This document shows, piece after piece, positions 1-7,530 of a stretch of DNA of 42,358 nucleotides. Below the pieces are notes generated by a model, which saw only the letters and a list, made by a program, of their open reading frames with translations, did no database searches and was not told the origin of the DNA. Every line of letters starts with the position of its first letter. Within the stretch, counting starts at the first letter, position 1. The position numbers and the translations under genes are program-made. The stretch covers positions 1 through 42,358 of the forward strand of contig NZ_BCUY01000029.1 of NCBI RefSeq assembly GCF_001591465.1. The letters run 5' to 3'. Origin of the DNA: Cytobacillus firmus NBRC 15306. GTDB lineage: Bacteria > Bacillota > Bacilli > Bacillales > Cytobacillaceae.

Positions 1-35
1 GATAAAAATATTACTTTTGTCGCTCTCAAAAAGTA

Positions 36-62
36 ATGCTCCGCGTCATAAGACGGGAGCAT
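36..62 (-). terminator. Terminator of mnmH
   Basis: Arms ATGCTCC and GGAGCAT, with an additional CGTC/GACG pairing inside, form a hairpin read leftward. A T-rich stretch (TACTTTTT) follows on the minus strand. The stem overlaps the last codons of mnmH. Confidence 0.7.
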
Positions 63-1104
63 TTTGCTTTTCAATTATTTGAATAACCTGATGTGCAGCT
101 GCTTCCACATCATCTGCATTTACATGGTGGAATTCGCCCTCATAGTCCTGCTGTTTAAAAGCATAGCGCGGATCGTAATAGTGTTCTAATAAAAGCTTGA
201 TAAATAGTTCGTAGTTCTCCGTTTCAACTGATTCATCCAGCTGCTCGCGGATTTCAGTATCCTTCAGCCGTTTTTTAATAAACACTAGGCTTTCATCCAC
301 TTTCGGCTTGAACCATTCTTCTTTTTGAAAAGGTGCAACATAGTCACGGAGGATGCGCTGGACACGTGATTCGATGCTTGCAAACATATCAATGTGGATT
401 GCGGTTTTTTTAGTATCCAGCAGCTCGTCCGGCTGAACAACCTTGCCAATCCGCTTACTTTCAGCTTCCATGATGATATAAGGGGACCCTTTAACCTCTG
501 AAAGGGATTTATACAAAAGTGCATCAAATGTTTTTTGAGTGCTGCCGTCCCCCATGCCAAAGGAACCGAAGATCGAACCGCGATGGCCTGCCATTTCTTC
601 CAGATCAAGAACAGGATATCCTTTTTGACTTAATACCTTCAGCACATCTGTTTTCCCGACGCCGGTCATTCCGTGCAGAACAACTGCTTTTTCAGGAATC
701 AAATCTGCTGTGTTTTCCAGAATATATTGACGGTAAGCTCTGTATCCTCCAATTAAACGAGGGATCGAAACACCGGCATATGTGATAAATGTAGTAACCG
801 CTTTGCTGCGCATGCCGCCGCGCCAGCAGTAAATGACAGGCTGTAAGCCATCATCTTTAAGGTCTTTGATTTTCTGCATCATGGACGGAATTTTAGGTGA
901 AACGATTTCCATCGCTCTCCACTTAGCGGCATCAGAGCCTTCTTTTTTATATAGTGTTCCGATTTCCACACGTTCTTCATTGGTGAAAAGCGGTACATTG
1001 ACAGCACCGGGAATGCTGCACTCCTCAAATTCGATTGGAGACCTGACATCGACCGGAACTGCGTTGTTCATTTGGATATATTGTTCGACTGCTATTTCTC
1101 TCAT
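46..1104 (-). CDS. mnmH: tRNA 2-selenouridine synthase MnmH (SelU)
   Basis: The enzyme replaces sulfur with selenium at the wobble uridine of tRNAs for Lys, Glu and Gln, using selenophosphate and a geranylated intermediate; it acts in the cytoplasm. The 352-residue product has an N-terminal rhodanese domain (about residues 5-130) with the active-site loop YCWRGG (Cys93), followed by a P-loop GMTGVGKT (145-152) in the C-terminal kinase-like domain. This is the domain order and length of the family. An upstream in-frame ATG at 1137 exists, but ATG 1104 has a GGAGGC ribosome site at 1111-1116 and begins directly at the rhodanese domain, so it is preferred. No selD or selenocysteine gene lies in the window. 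A dispersed repeat starts 17 bp upstream, so the promoter probably lies within or beyond it. Confidence 0.93.
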   Translation of the reverse strand: MREIAVEQYIQMNNAVPVDVRSPIEFEECSIPGAVNVPLFTNEERVEIGTLYKKEGSDAAKWRAMEIVSPKIPSMMQKIKDLKDDGLQPVIYCWRGGMRSKAVTTFITYAGVSIPRLIGGYRAYRQYILENTADLIPEKAVVLHGMTGVGKTDVLKVLSQKGYPVLDLEEMAGHRGSIFGSFGMGDGSTQKTFDALLYKSLSEVKGSPYIIMEAESKRIGKVVQPDELLDTKKTAIHIDMFASIESRVQRILRDYVAPFQKEEWFKPKVDESLVFIKKRLKDTEIREQLDESVETENYELFIKLLLEHYYDPRYAFKQQDYEGEFHHVNADDVEAAAHQVIQIIEKQNAPVL

Positions 1105-1120
1105 TTTATTGCCTCCAAAA

Positions 1121-1266
1121 TTAAAGTGAAACTCCAATCAGTGGGGGGGTTCCCGCTGGTTGGTTAGTTGAACTAATCGGGCCTTACGGGCAGTTTGGAC
1201 CCCGTTAATTCACCTTTGAATTTTACTGCAGTTTCTAGTGGGGATCTTACTGCCCGTTAGACTGCG
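1121..1266 (-). repeat. Dispersed two-hairpin repeat, copy 1 (family A)
   Basis: This 146-bp tract is the reverse complement, with scattered mismatches, of 16824-16974. Both copies share the ends CGCAGTCTAACGGGCAGTAAG and GTTTCACTTTA when read in the same direction. Inside are arms ACGGGCAGT and ACTGCCCGT able to pair over the intervening sequence. The second, shorter hairpin is degenerate in this copy. No open frame spans it, so it looks like a MITE- or REP-like intergenic element. Confidence 0.8.
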
Positions 1267-1475
1267 AAAATGCTATATATCGCCCGAAAAGGAACGTTAA
1301 TTGATTTTACTCTCTCTATTATACAAGATTTTGAAATGATAGGTGTCTATCACAATCATATTCCTATTTTCAAAAGTTTGTTCTTATAATTTTTTCCAGA
1401 CATTGTAATATCAGCATATCCATTGGTTTTGCTTTTTAAAAAGGAGGTTAAATAAAAGGCAAAGGTGGTTGAAAC

Positions 1476-1642
1476 ATGTCCTTGAATACAGAGGTTGCCA
1501 TTATAGGCGGAGGGATTGGTGGTTTAACGCTCGGACTGAAGCTGGCTCAAGCCAATATTGATGTCACCGTTTGAAAGTGAAAACCTTCAAGCCTGTTGTC
1601 ACGGAAGGCGGCTGGTATTTTATCCAGCTGTCCAACCGATAA
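1476..1642 (+). pseudogene. Remnant of an FAD-dependent oxidoreductase/monooxygenase
   Basis: An ATG at 1476 opens a 32-codon frame that stops at 1574. It encodes a perfect Rossmann start, EVAIIGGGIGGLTLGLKLA, with the GxGxxG FAD-binding motif. Full-length relatives are about 370-400 residues, so only the dinucleotide-binding beta-alpha-beta unit remains. A second short frame (1577-1642) follows directly and could be the residual 3' end after an internal deletion, though its 21 residues are not diagnostic. Ribosome-site-like AAGGAGG and AAAGGTGG stretches still precede the ATG. The fragment sits just upstream of treR. Confidence 0.7.
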
Positions 1643-1701
1643 TTCAAAGCAAGCCCGTTTAATGGTAGAATGGTGTTAAATTGACTGAAATGGTGATTGA
1701 A

Positions 1702-2430
1702 ATGAGAAATAATAAATATTTAGTGATTTATGAGGAGCTTTCCCAGCAAATCCAGGAAGGCAAGTATCCCGCCAGATCCATTCTGCCATCTGAACATGAA
1801 TTGACGGAGATGTATTCCACTTCAAGGGAAACCATCCGCAAAGCCTTGAATTTGCTTGCACAAAACGGTTTTATTCAGAAAATCCGCGGAAAAGGCTCGA
1901 TAGTGCTTGATTTGAAAAAGCTGCAGTTTCCCATATCGGGTCTGGTCAGCTTTAAAGAGCTGGCCGGGAAGATGGGGCAGCGTGCTGAAACGATTGTGGA
2001 CGAATTTTCGCTTATTCAGCCTGACGCAGAAAAGATGAAGCATCTCCATATTGATAAAGATGAAAAGATATGGAAAGTCTATCGTGTCCGGAAAATTGAA
2101 GATGAGCGGATCATTTTGGACAAGGATTTTTTAGTTGAGAAATATGTACCGGGCTTAACCAGAGAAATATGCCAGAGCTCTATTTTTGCCTACATTGAGG
2201 GTGAACTCGGAAAAAAAATAAGCTTTGCCAAAAAGGAATTTACAGTGGAAGAACCAACCAATGAAGACCGCAGGCTTCTTGATATGGAAGGATTCCATGC
2301 CATTGTCGTGGTGAAAAATTATATTTATTTTGACGATGCCACTCTTTTTCAGTACACAGAATCCAGGCACAGGCCGGACAAGTTCAGGTTTGTTGATTTT
2401 GCGAGAAGAATGGACAGCGGGGTGTTTTAA
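1702..2430 (+). CDS. treR: GntR-family trehalose operon repressor TreR
   Basis: A transcriptional repressor of trehalose uptake and hydrolysis genes, induced by trehalose 6-phosphate in the B. subtilis homologue. The N-terminal 65 residues form a GntR winged helix (LPSEHELTEMYSTSRETIRK, then IRGKGS in the wing), followed by a UTRA effector domain ending FQYTESRHRPDKFRFVDFAR, which closely matches my recollection of B. subtilis TreR. In-frame starts exist at 1681 (TTG), 1690 and 1702; 1702 aligns with the known N-terminus, but no strong ribosome site is visible. Usual partners treP and treA are absent here, the upstream neighbour being a decayed oxidoreductase, so this is an orphan regulator unless the targets lie elsewhere. 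Confidence 0.88.
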   Translation: MRNNKYLVIYEELSQQIQEGKYPARSILPSEHELTEMYSTSRETIRKALNLLAQNGFIQKIRGKGSIVLDLKKLQFPISGLVSFKELAGKMGQRAETIVDEFSLIQPDAEKMKHLHIDKDEKIWKVYRVRKIEDERIILDKDFLVEKYVPGLTREICQSSIFAYIEGELGKKISFAKKEFTVEEPTNEDRRLLDMEGFHAIVVVKNYIYFDDATLFQYTESRHRPDKFRFVDFARRMDSGVF

Positions 2431-2451
2431 AAGGTAAACATGCTTTTTTGC

Positions 2452-2476
2452 GTTTAATATTGGCCATTCAGGGAAA
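2452..2476 (+). promoter_or_regulatory. Sigma-B promoter of yfkM
   Basis: GTTTAA at 2452-2457 and GGGAAA at 2471-2476 are separated by 13 bp, matching the general-stress sigma-B consensus (GTTTAA-N12-15-GGGWAT). The B. subtilis homologue is a known sigma-B-dependent general stress protein. Confidence 0.7.
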
Positions 2477-2514
2477 TCTTCTTATGTGAAGATTTTTAAA
2501 AGGAGATGGTATAG

Positions 2515-3030
2515 ATGAGTAAAAAAATCGCATGCTTAATTACCGAGATGTTCGAGGATAGTGAATACACGGAACCAGCTAAAGCATTCAAAGAAGCAGG
2601 ACATGAAGTGGTTACAATTGAAAAGGAACAAGGCAAATCCGTTAAGGGCAAACAGGGTGAAGCCACTGTTCAAATAGATCAGAGCATTGATAACGTAAAT
2701 CCGCAGGACTTTGATGCCCTATTCCTGCCAGGCGGTTTCTCACCGGATCAGCTTCGTGCCGATGATCGATTTGTTCAATTTACAAAATCCTTTATGGATG
2801 AAAAGAAACCAGTCTTTGCGATCTGCCACGGACCGCAGCTGCTGCTGACAGCCAAGACTCTAGAAGGCCGCGACGCAACCGGCTACAAATCCATCCAGGT
2901 TGACATGGAATACGCAGGAGCCAAATTCCAGGACTCAGAAGTCGTCGTCTGCCAAAACCAGCTCGTCACAAGCCGCCAGCCGGAAGACATCCCGGCATTC
3001 ACACGTGAATCGCTTAAATTGTTAGGATAA
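2515..3030 (+). CDS. yfkM: General stress protein 18, DJ-1/PfpI family
   Basis: A 171-residue cytoplasmic protein of the DJ-1/PfpI (type 1 glutamine amidotransferase-like) superfamily. The nucleophile-elbow cysteine is visible in AICHGPQ (Cys104), and PGGFSPD (72-78) forms the conserved glycine-rich loop. Length and motifs match B. subtilis YfkM (general stress protein 18); relatives act as proteases, chaperones or deglycases, and which activity applies here cannot be told. The ATG follows an AAAGGAGATGG ribosome site. A sigma-B-like promoter lies upstream and a clean terminator follows, so it is probably monocistronic and stress-induced. Confidence 0.92.
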   Translation: MSKKIACLITEMFEDSEYTEPAKAFKEAGHEVVTIEKEQGKSVKGKQGEATVQIDQSIDNVNPQDFDALFLPGGFSPDQLRADDRFVQFTKSFMDEKKPVFAICHGPQLLLTAKTLEGRDATGYKSIQVDMEYAGAKFQDSEVVVCQNQLVTSRQPEDIPAFTRESLKLLG

Positions 3031-3042
3031 TGAAATGGACAG

Positions 3043-3071
3043 CCCTCTGCCTGATTTGGCAGAGGGTTTTT
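3043..3071 (+). terminator. Terminator of yfkM
   Basis: Perfect 9-bp stem (CCCTCTGCC and GGCAGAGGG) followed by a run of T, 12 bp after the yfkM stop codon. Confidence 0.9.
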
Positions 3072-3147
3072 AATGTTTGATTAATGTATTAGTTCAGGGA
3101 TTATCCATCCGGGCTTTGATATTGTTTAATTCCTTATTAATACCGTG

Positions 3148-3273
3148 CTGATTGGAGCGGAGGGGTCTCGACTCCTACGAGAGTAGCGAGCCAGGGGAGA
3201 CCCACAGACGCAAAGCGTCGAGGAGGCTCCCGGTAGCCCCGTGGAAAGCGAGGCCCCGCAGCGGAAATCAGCA
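3148..3273 (+). repeat. Dispersed GC-rich repeat, copy 1 (family B)
   Basis: A GC-rich tract bounded by TGATTGGAGCGG and AGCGGAAATCA, with internal landmarks GCGTCGAGGAGGCTC and GTGGAAAGCGAGG. It recurs in the same orientation at 28514-28702. Tracts of this type are common between genes in Bacillaceae genomes; open frames across it are incidental. Confidence 0.8.
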
Positions 3274-3316
3274 CTCTAACTCAACAGCTGCAAATTCAGT
3301 CATATGCATAACAAAA

Positions 3317-3337
3317 AGCAGCCCTAAAAAGGCTGCT
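3317..3337 (-). terminator. Terminator of yfkK
   Basis: AGCAGCC and GGCTGCT arms separated by 7 bp, followed on the minus strand by TTTTTG; located just downstream of the yfkK stop codon. Confidence 0.85.
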
Positions 3338-3343
3338 CCCAAA

Positions 3344-3574
3344 TTATTTATTTTTCCTCAAATTCCCAAGCTCTTCCACCAAAGCCTGCATTTCATTCGG
3401 GCTAAACGAATCCTTTTTCATGACAAGGTCATAAATATCCTTTAATTCCTCATACATTTCCTCATCAAAATGTGAAGGCTTAATAGCACCTAAGTTCAAA
3501 ACTTTCAGCTTCTCCTTAATAGCCTCAATCATAAACTCCACATTCTCAACCGATTTCTCCGATAAATTATTCAT
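3344..3574 (-). CDS. yfkK: DUF1128 family protein YfkK
   Basis: A 76-residue acidic, largely helical protein without a signal peptide or membrane segment. It matches the DUF1128 family, of which B. subtilis YfkK (about 71 residues) is the reference: conserved core around [21 protein letters not shown] and the C-terminal segment [18 protein letters not shown]. Function is unknown. A GAGGGTG ribosome site lies 6 bp before the ATG and a terminator follows closely, so it is a single-gene unit read leftward, convergent with yfkM. Its place between yfkM and yfkH is the same as in B. subtilis. Confidence 0.88.
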   Translation of the reverse strand: MNNLSEKSVENVEFMIEAIKEKLKVLNLGAIKPSHFDEEMYEELKDIYDLVMKKDSFSPNEMQALVEELGNLRKNK

Positions 3575-3750
3575 TTAAGACACCCTCTCATTGCTATGTA
3601 GTTGGACGCACATACTTTTCTTTTCATCTTTCCACGATATCAGCAAATTGTCAACTTAAATTAGGCTTGCATGTACCATGGAAATTAGTAGAAAATAAAG
3701 GAGAGATTTGTACAAATTACACATGATAATACAGGAAAAGGATGAGTCAG

Positions 3751-3776
3751 GTTTCGTTAAAGGGAAAAAAGGGAAA
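3751..3776 (+). promoter_or_regulatory. Candidate sigma-B promoter of the ytxH-yfkH pair
   Basis: GTTTCG (3751-3756) and GGGAAA (3771-3776), 14 bp apart, fit sigma-B spacing with two mismatches in the -35 box. Placement 49 bp before a YtxH-family gene, a family known to be stress-controlled in B. subtilis, supports the call. Confidence 0.4.
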
Positions 3777-3824
3777 AATTGAATCAAATTTTCATATAAT
3801 AATTTTGCTAAAGGAGAATAAAAT

Positions 3825-4205
3825 ATGGGGAAATCATTGTTTTGGAAAGGTGTCATTTATGGAGCGCTGGCAGGCGGTGCGCTAAGTCTTCTTGATAAAT
3901 CCACAAGGGAAACTGTTTTTGACAATTGCCGGAAAACGTCCAGCAATGTCGGCTATTACTTAAAACACCCAAGTGAAGCCGTGAATCAGGTGAAGGATGT
4001 TTCCAATAAGGTCAAAACCGCCATTGACCAGGTTAGTGAAGACGTTGCCTTTATTACCGGCACTGTGGAAGAAATAAGAGAAATGGCACCTGAAGTAACA
4101 CAGATTGTTCAGAATACAAAGCAGGCCTTTTCAGATATTAAGCTGAAGGGATCAGGCGAACTGCCGGAAAAACCCGCTGACGATTCGGTTCAGATTCCGC
4201 ATTAA
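3825..4205 (+). CDS. YtxH domain-containing protein
   Basis: A 126-residue protein with one N-terminal hydrophobic, Gly/Ala-rich segment (about residues 8-22, GVIYGALAGGALSLLDKSTR), typical of the YtxH/Gvp-like family, followed by a long amphipathic, probably coiled-coil region (about 40-110). It is likely anchored to the membrane with the helix in the cytoplasm. YtxH proteins are general-stress proteins of unknown biochemical role. The ATG is preceded by AAAGGAG. It lies 19 bp upstream of yfkH, so the two are probably cotranscribed. A second, longer YtxH gene lies at 14324-14953. Confidence 0.85.
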   Translation: MGKSLFWKGVIYGALAGGALSLLDKSTRETVFDNCRKTSSNVGYYLKHPSEAVNQVKDVSNKVKTAIDQVSEDVAFITGTVEEIREMAPEVTQIVQNTKQAFSDIKLKGSGELPEKPADDSVQIPH

Positions 4206-4224
4206 TAACAAGTGAGGTGTTGGA

Positions 4225-5049
4225 ATGGGACGAACTTTTTCGGCTCTGATTCCAAACTTATGGAGAAGAGTAGAAGAAGATGATGTTTTTGGACTTGCTG
4301 CCCAATTGGCGTATTTCTTTCTTCTCTCTCTTTTTCCGCTGCTGATTTTCCTGGTCACGCTCGTTCCTTATTTGCCGATCACGCAGCAGGATATCTTAAA
4401 TGTTGTCCGTGATTTTGCACCGGGAGAGACCATGAAGCTTATTGAAACCAATATCTATGAAATTACGCAGCGAAATGGAAAGCTGCTTTCCTTCGGGATC
4501 ATCGCGACGCTCTGGTCCGCTTCAAATGGAATCAATGCCGTGGTGAAGGCTTTTAATAAGGCGTATGACGTAAAGGAAACCCGTCATTTTATTATTGCAC
4601 GCGGGATGGCGATATTACTGACGTTTGCGATGATTTTTGTGTTTGTACTGGCTCTGCTTCTTCCTGTTTTCGGAAGACAGATCGGCTTTTTTATTTCTTC
4701 GGAATTTGGTTTGTCTGGCCAATTTCTGGCGATATGGAATATGATCCGCTGGTTAGTGAGTCCTTTCATCCTTTTTGTGGTGTTTACAGGGTTGTACTGG
4801 ATTGCCCCCAATAAAAAATTAAAGTGTATTAGTGTTGTACCTGGTGCCATTTTCGCAACTGTTGGCTGGGTGCTGTCCTCCCTTGCCTTTTCATACTATG
4901 TCAGCAGCTTCGGCAATTTCTCCGCGACATATGGAAGCATTGGAGCTATTATCGTCCTTATGATCTGGTTTTACATATCCGGTATTATCATCATTCTGGG
5001 CGGGGAAATCAATGCCATCAATTCGAAGATCAATAAAGAGGATTGCTGA
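4225..5049 (+). CDS. yfkH: YihY/BrkB family inner-membrane protein YfkH
   Basis: A 274-residue polytopic membrane protein of the YihY/virulence factor BrkB family (UPF0761). About six hydrophobic segments are visible, near residues 25-50, 90-110, 130-155, 175-200, 205-230 and 240-265. Family landmarks include LAAQLAYFFLLSLFPLLIFL near the N-terminus and YGSIGAIIVLMIWFYISGII near the C-terminus. The function is unsettled; older ribonuclease BN assignments for this family are considered wrong. The GAGGTG ribosome site 6 bp before the ATG and the short gap after ytxH suggest an operon. Confidence 0.9.
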   Translation: MGRTFSALIPNLWRRVEEDDVFGLAAQLAYFFLLSLFPLLIFLVTLVPYLPITQQDILNVVRDFAPGETMKLIETNIYEITQRNGKLLSFGIIATLWSASNGINAVVKAFNKAYDVKETRHFIIARGMAILLTFAMIFVFVLALLLPVFGRQIGFFISSEFGLSGQFLAIWNMIRWLVSPFILFVVFTGLYWIAPNKKLKCISVVPGAIFATVGWVLSSLAFSYYVSSFGNFSATYGSIGAIIVLMIWFYISGIIIILGGEINAINSKINKEDC

Positions 5050-5128
5050 TAAAAGTTTCCTTCTTAAAAAGACCCTCTCCGTTACACAATAGTAATGGGG
5101 GAAAATGAATTCATTGGAGGGAACCGAT

Positions 5129-5233
5129 ATGACAAAACACACGAAAAAAGACGGCGGCACTAAGCAAAAAGGCAAAAACAAACCAAAACAAAAAACATCC
5201 GGTTCTGCTAACGGGCAGAACGGCTATCATTAA
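5129..5233 (+). CDS. Small basic 34-residue protein, function unknown
   Basis: A short frame with a strong GGAGGG ribosome site 7 bp before the ATG encodes 34 residues rich in Lys, Gln, Gly and Thr (start MTKHTKKDGGTKQKGKNK) with no hydrophobic segment. The composition recalls small acid-soluble spore proteins and other tiny nucleic-acid-binding spore peptides, but I do not recognise a named family. It stands alone between yfkH and a dispersed repeat that begins a few bases after its stop codon. The start codon and ribosome site make translation plausible; there is no other evidence. Confidence 0.5.
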   Translation: MTKHTKKDGGTKQKGKNKPKQKTSGSANGQNGYH

Positions 5234-5236
5234 AAA

Positions 5237-5359
5237 GAAAAGCGGAAGCGCCTTCGGAACAAGCCAAAAACGCTTGTTCCTGCGAAGAACATCCAAGGAA
5301 GCTTTCCCTTGGTGCTCACCCCCGACACCTCGAGGGGGTAGGCTGCTTGCGCCAGACAT
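5237..5359. repeat. Dispersed repeat, copy 1 (family C)
   Basis: Begins AAAAGCGGAAGCGCCTTCGG and ends GCTTGCGCCAGACATAA. The inner part reads GGTGCTCACCCCCGACACCTCGAGGGGG in two pieces, and the complement of that part is recognisable at 40148-40200. The edges (AGCGGAAGCGC and GCGCCAGACA) resemble an intergenic repeat often seen in Bacillaceae. No gene is supported here. Confidence 0.65.
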
Positions 5360-5364
5360 AAAAA

Positions 5365-5390
5365 AGCCTGGGAATCTGAATTCCCAGGCT
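5365..5390 (-). terminator. Terminator of the metal ATPase gene
   Basis: Perfect 10-bp stem AGCCTGGGAA/TTCCCAGGCT followed on the minus strand by TTTTTTA, five bases after the stop codon. Confidence 0.9.
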
Positions 5391-5394
5391 TTCC

Positions 5395-7317
5395 TTATGA
5401 TCTTAACAGCCTCAGGCTGTTTAAAATAACCAAAATGGTTGATCCTTCATGGCCGATTACTCCATAAGGAAGGTCAAGCAGCTGCAGGAAGTTGGATGCA
5501 ATCAAAAACATAATCACTGTGATTGAGAAGATGACATTTTGTTTGATGATGGTATTCATGCGCCTTGACAGTTCAATGGCTTCAGCGATTTTCGGCAAGT
5601 CATTTTTCATTAAAACCACATCAGCTGTTTCAAGCGCTACATCCGTTCCACCACCCATGGCGATTCCGACATTGGCAGTGGCCAGGGCAGGGGCATCATT
5701 AATTCCGTCACCGACCATGGCGACATTGCTGTATGTTTCCTTCAGCTTTTTCAAATGCTCCACTTTGTTTTCAGGCAGGCATTCGGCAATATGCTCATTG
5801 ACATGGCTTTCGCCCGCAATTGCTGCTGCGGTTGTCCGGCTGTCTCCCGTCAGCATGATCGTATAGATTCCCTGTTTCTTTAAAAGGTCAATGGCCTGTT
5901 TGGTTTCTTCGCGTACAACATCCTTCAGGGAAATTAGGCCGATGATTTCATCGTTTTTCTGGACAAATACAACCGTCTTTCCTTCGCTTGCCATACGGTC
6001 GGCAGCTCCGTCTGCAAATGCCATGGCCTCTGTTTTACCGACAAAAGAAGCTTTGCCGATTTTCCATTCATCATGACCAACCTTGGCTTTGACCCCAAAT
6101 CCGGTCACATCTTCAATGCTTTCCGGGTGGATTAGGGCATCTGAAAGTGTGCTCTTGGCATATTTGACAATGGCATTGGCCAGCGGGTGGTTCGAGTGAC
6201 TCTCGATAGACGCCACCTTTAGAAGCAGTTCTTCCCTGGAAATATTATCTCCGGCTACTACATCGGTTACTTCCGGTTTTCCTTTTGTCAGCGTGCCGGT
6301 TTTGTCAAAGGCAATCGCCTTAAGATGGCTTAAGTTTTCGAGGTGCACACCGCCTTTAAAAAGGATGCCATGTCTCGCTCCATTCGAAATGGCTGACAAA
6401 GTCGCAGGCATGATGGATGCTACCAGGGCACAAGGTGATGCAACAACAAGAAGGATCATGGCCCGGTAAAAGGTTTCTGTCCAGCTCCATCCTAAAAGAA
6501 AGTGTGGAGCAAACATCATCAGAACAACAACAGCCAAAACAATTTTGACATAGGTGCCTTCAAACTTTTCAATGAAAAGCTGTGAAGGGGATTTCTCGCT
6601 TTGAGCTGATTGCACTAGCTCAATAATTTTTTGAAAAAGGGTTTCGTTATTCGGTTTTGTGATTTCAACCGTAATCGATCCGTTCAAATTCACAGTACCG
6701 GCAAATACCTGGTCATCCGCCCCTTTTGAAACAGGCAGGGACTCACCCGTAATAGCGGCTTCGTCCAGGGATGAATGGCCTTTTACGATGGTTCCATCAG
6801 AGGGAACCCGCTCACCTGGCTTCACTAGGATAAAATCCCCAATTTCCAGCTCGGAAACATGGACACGCTCCTCTGAACCGTCTGTGATCCTCAGGGCTTC
6901 TTCAGGCTGCAGCTCCATAAGAGAAGAGATTTCCTTATGGCTTTTGTTCATGGTGTAGGTTTCCAAAGCACCGCTGACTGCGAAAATAAATATCAGGATT
7001 GCGCCTTCTGTCCAATAGCCGATAATCGCTGAGCCGATTGCAGCGAAAATCATCAGCATTTCAACATTCAATTCTTTATTCTCAATGGTTTCTTCGATGC
7101 CTTCTTTCGCTTTCGCAAAACCGCCGATTATGAAAGCCAGCAGGTAAGCGGCAATTGATGGGGTTTCCATTCCGCTTCGGTCTAACAGCCAGCCTGTCAG
7201 AATCAATACACCGCTCAGAAGTGCGGCAATTAATTCAGCATGGGGTTTAATTTTTTCTAAAAGATTTTCTTCAGATCGATTGCTGCTTTTAAGCAGAGCC
7301 TTTGCCTCCATACTCAT
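5395..7317 (-). CDS. zosA: P1B-type heavy-metal-transporting ATPase (ZosA/CoaT-like)
   Basis: A 640-residue P-type ATPase that moves a divalent transition metal across the membrane. Visible elements are the actuator TGES (190-193), the phosphorylation site DKTGT (Asp338), the P1B marker HP in SHSNHPLANAI, and the hinge GDGINDAPAL. The metal-selecting membrane motif is SPC (294-296), not CPC, and the last membrane helix carries HEGST. That pair marks the P1B-4 subgroup (CoaT/ZosA: Co, Zn or Cd). There is no N-terminal CXXC metal-binding domain. B. subtilis ZosA has almost the same length and is PerR-controlled zinc uptake, while other P1B-4 pumps export, so direction is not decided by sequence. 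Start ATG has AGGAGG seven bases upstream. Confidence 0.88.
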   Translation of the reverse strand: MSMEAKALLKSSNRSEENLLEKIKPHAELIAALLSGVLILTGWLLDRSGMETPSIAAYLLAFIIGGFAKAKEGIEETIENKELNVEMLMIFAAIGSAIIGYWTEGAILIFIFAVSGALETYTMNKSHKEISSLMELQPEEALRITDGSEERVHVSELEIGDFILVKPGERVPSDGTIVKGHSSLDEAAITGESLPVSKGADDQVFAGTVNLNGSITVEITKPNNETLFQKIIELVQSAQSEKSPSQLFIEKFEGTYVKIVLAVVVLMMFAPHFLLGWSWTETFYRAMILLVVASPCALVASIMPATLSAISNGARHGILFKGGVHLENLSHLKAIAFDKTGTLTKGKPEVTDVVAGDNISREELLLKVASIESHSNHPLANAIVKYAKSTLSDALIHPESIEDVTGFGVKAKVGHDEWKIGKASFVGKTEAMAFADGAADRMASEGKTVVFVQKNDEIIGLISLKDVVREETKQAIDLLKKQGIYTIMLTGDSRTTAAAIAGESHVNEHIAECLPENKVEHLKKLKETYSNVAMVGDGINDAPALATANVGIAMGGGTDVALETADVVLMKNDLPKIAEAIELSRRMNTIIKQNVIFSITVIMFLIASNFLQLLDLPYGVIGHEGSTILVILNSLRLLRS

Positions 7318-7406
7318 CGTTTGTCCTCCTAAAATGGTTTTAATGTTTTTTCAATTGTCTTATTGAGAAGAATAATCACATTCAATACCCCTAAAAAACG
7401 ACGAAA

Positions 7407-7429
7407 GCTGCCACCAGATAGGTGACAGC
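7407..7429 (-). terminator. Likely terminator of yfkF
   Basis: GCTGCCACC/GGTGACAGC form a 9-bp stem with one mismatch. The minus strand then reads TTTCGTCGTTTTTT. It lies about 100 bp after the yfkF stop codon and before the metal ATPase gene. Confidence 0.5.
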
Positions 7430-7530
7430 GTTAAAATCAGTAATGCAGCTTGCACTATGCAATTATGGTAATCTATTACACTTATATTACTATATAACCT
7501 ATGAAAAGAAAAGCTAAACAGTTACGTGAA

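Noticed and set aside
3152..3445. 97-codon plus-strand frame
   Set aside because: It runs through the family B repeat and antisense to yfkK, with no ribosome site and low-complexity basic composition.
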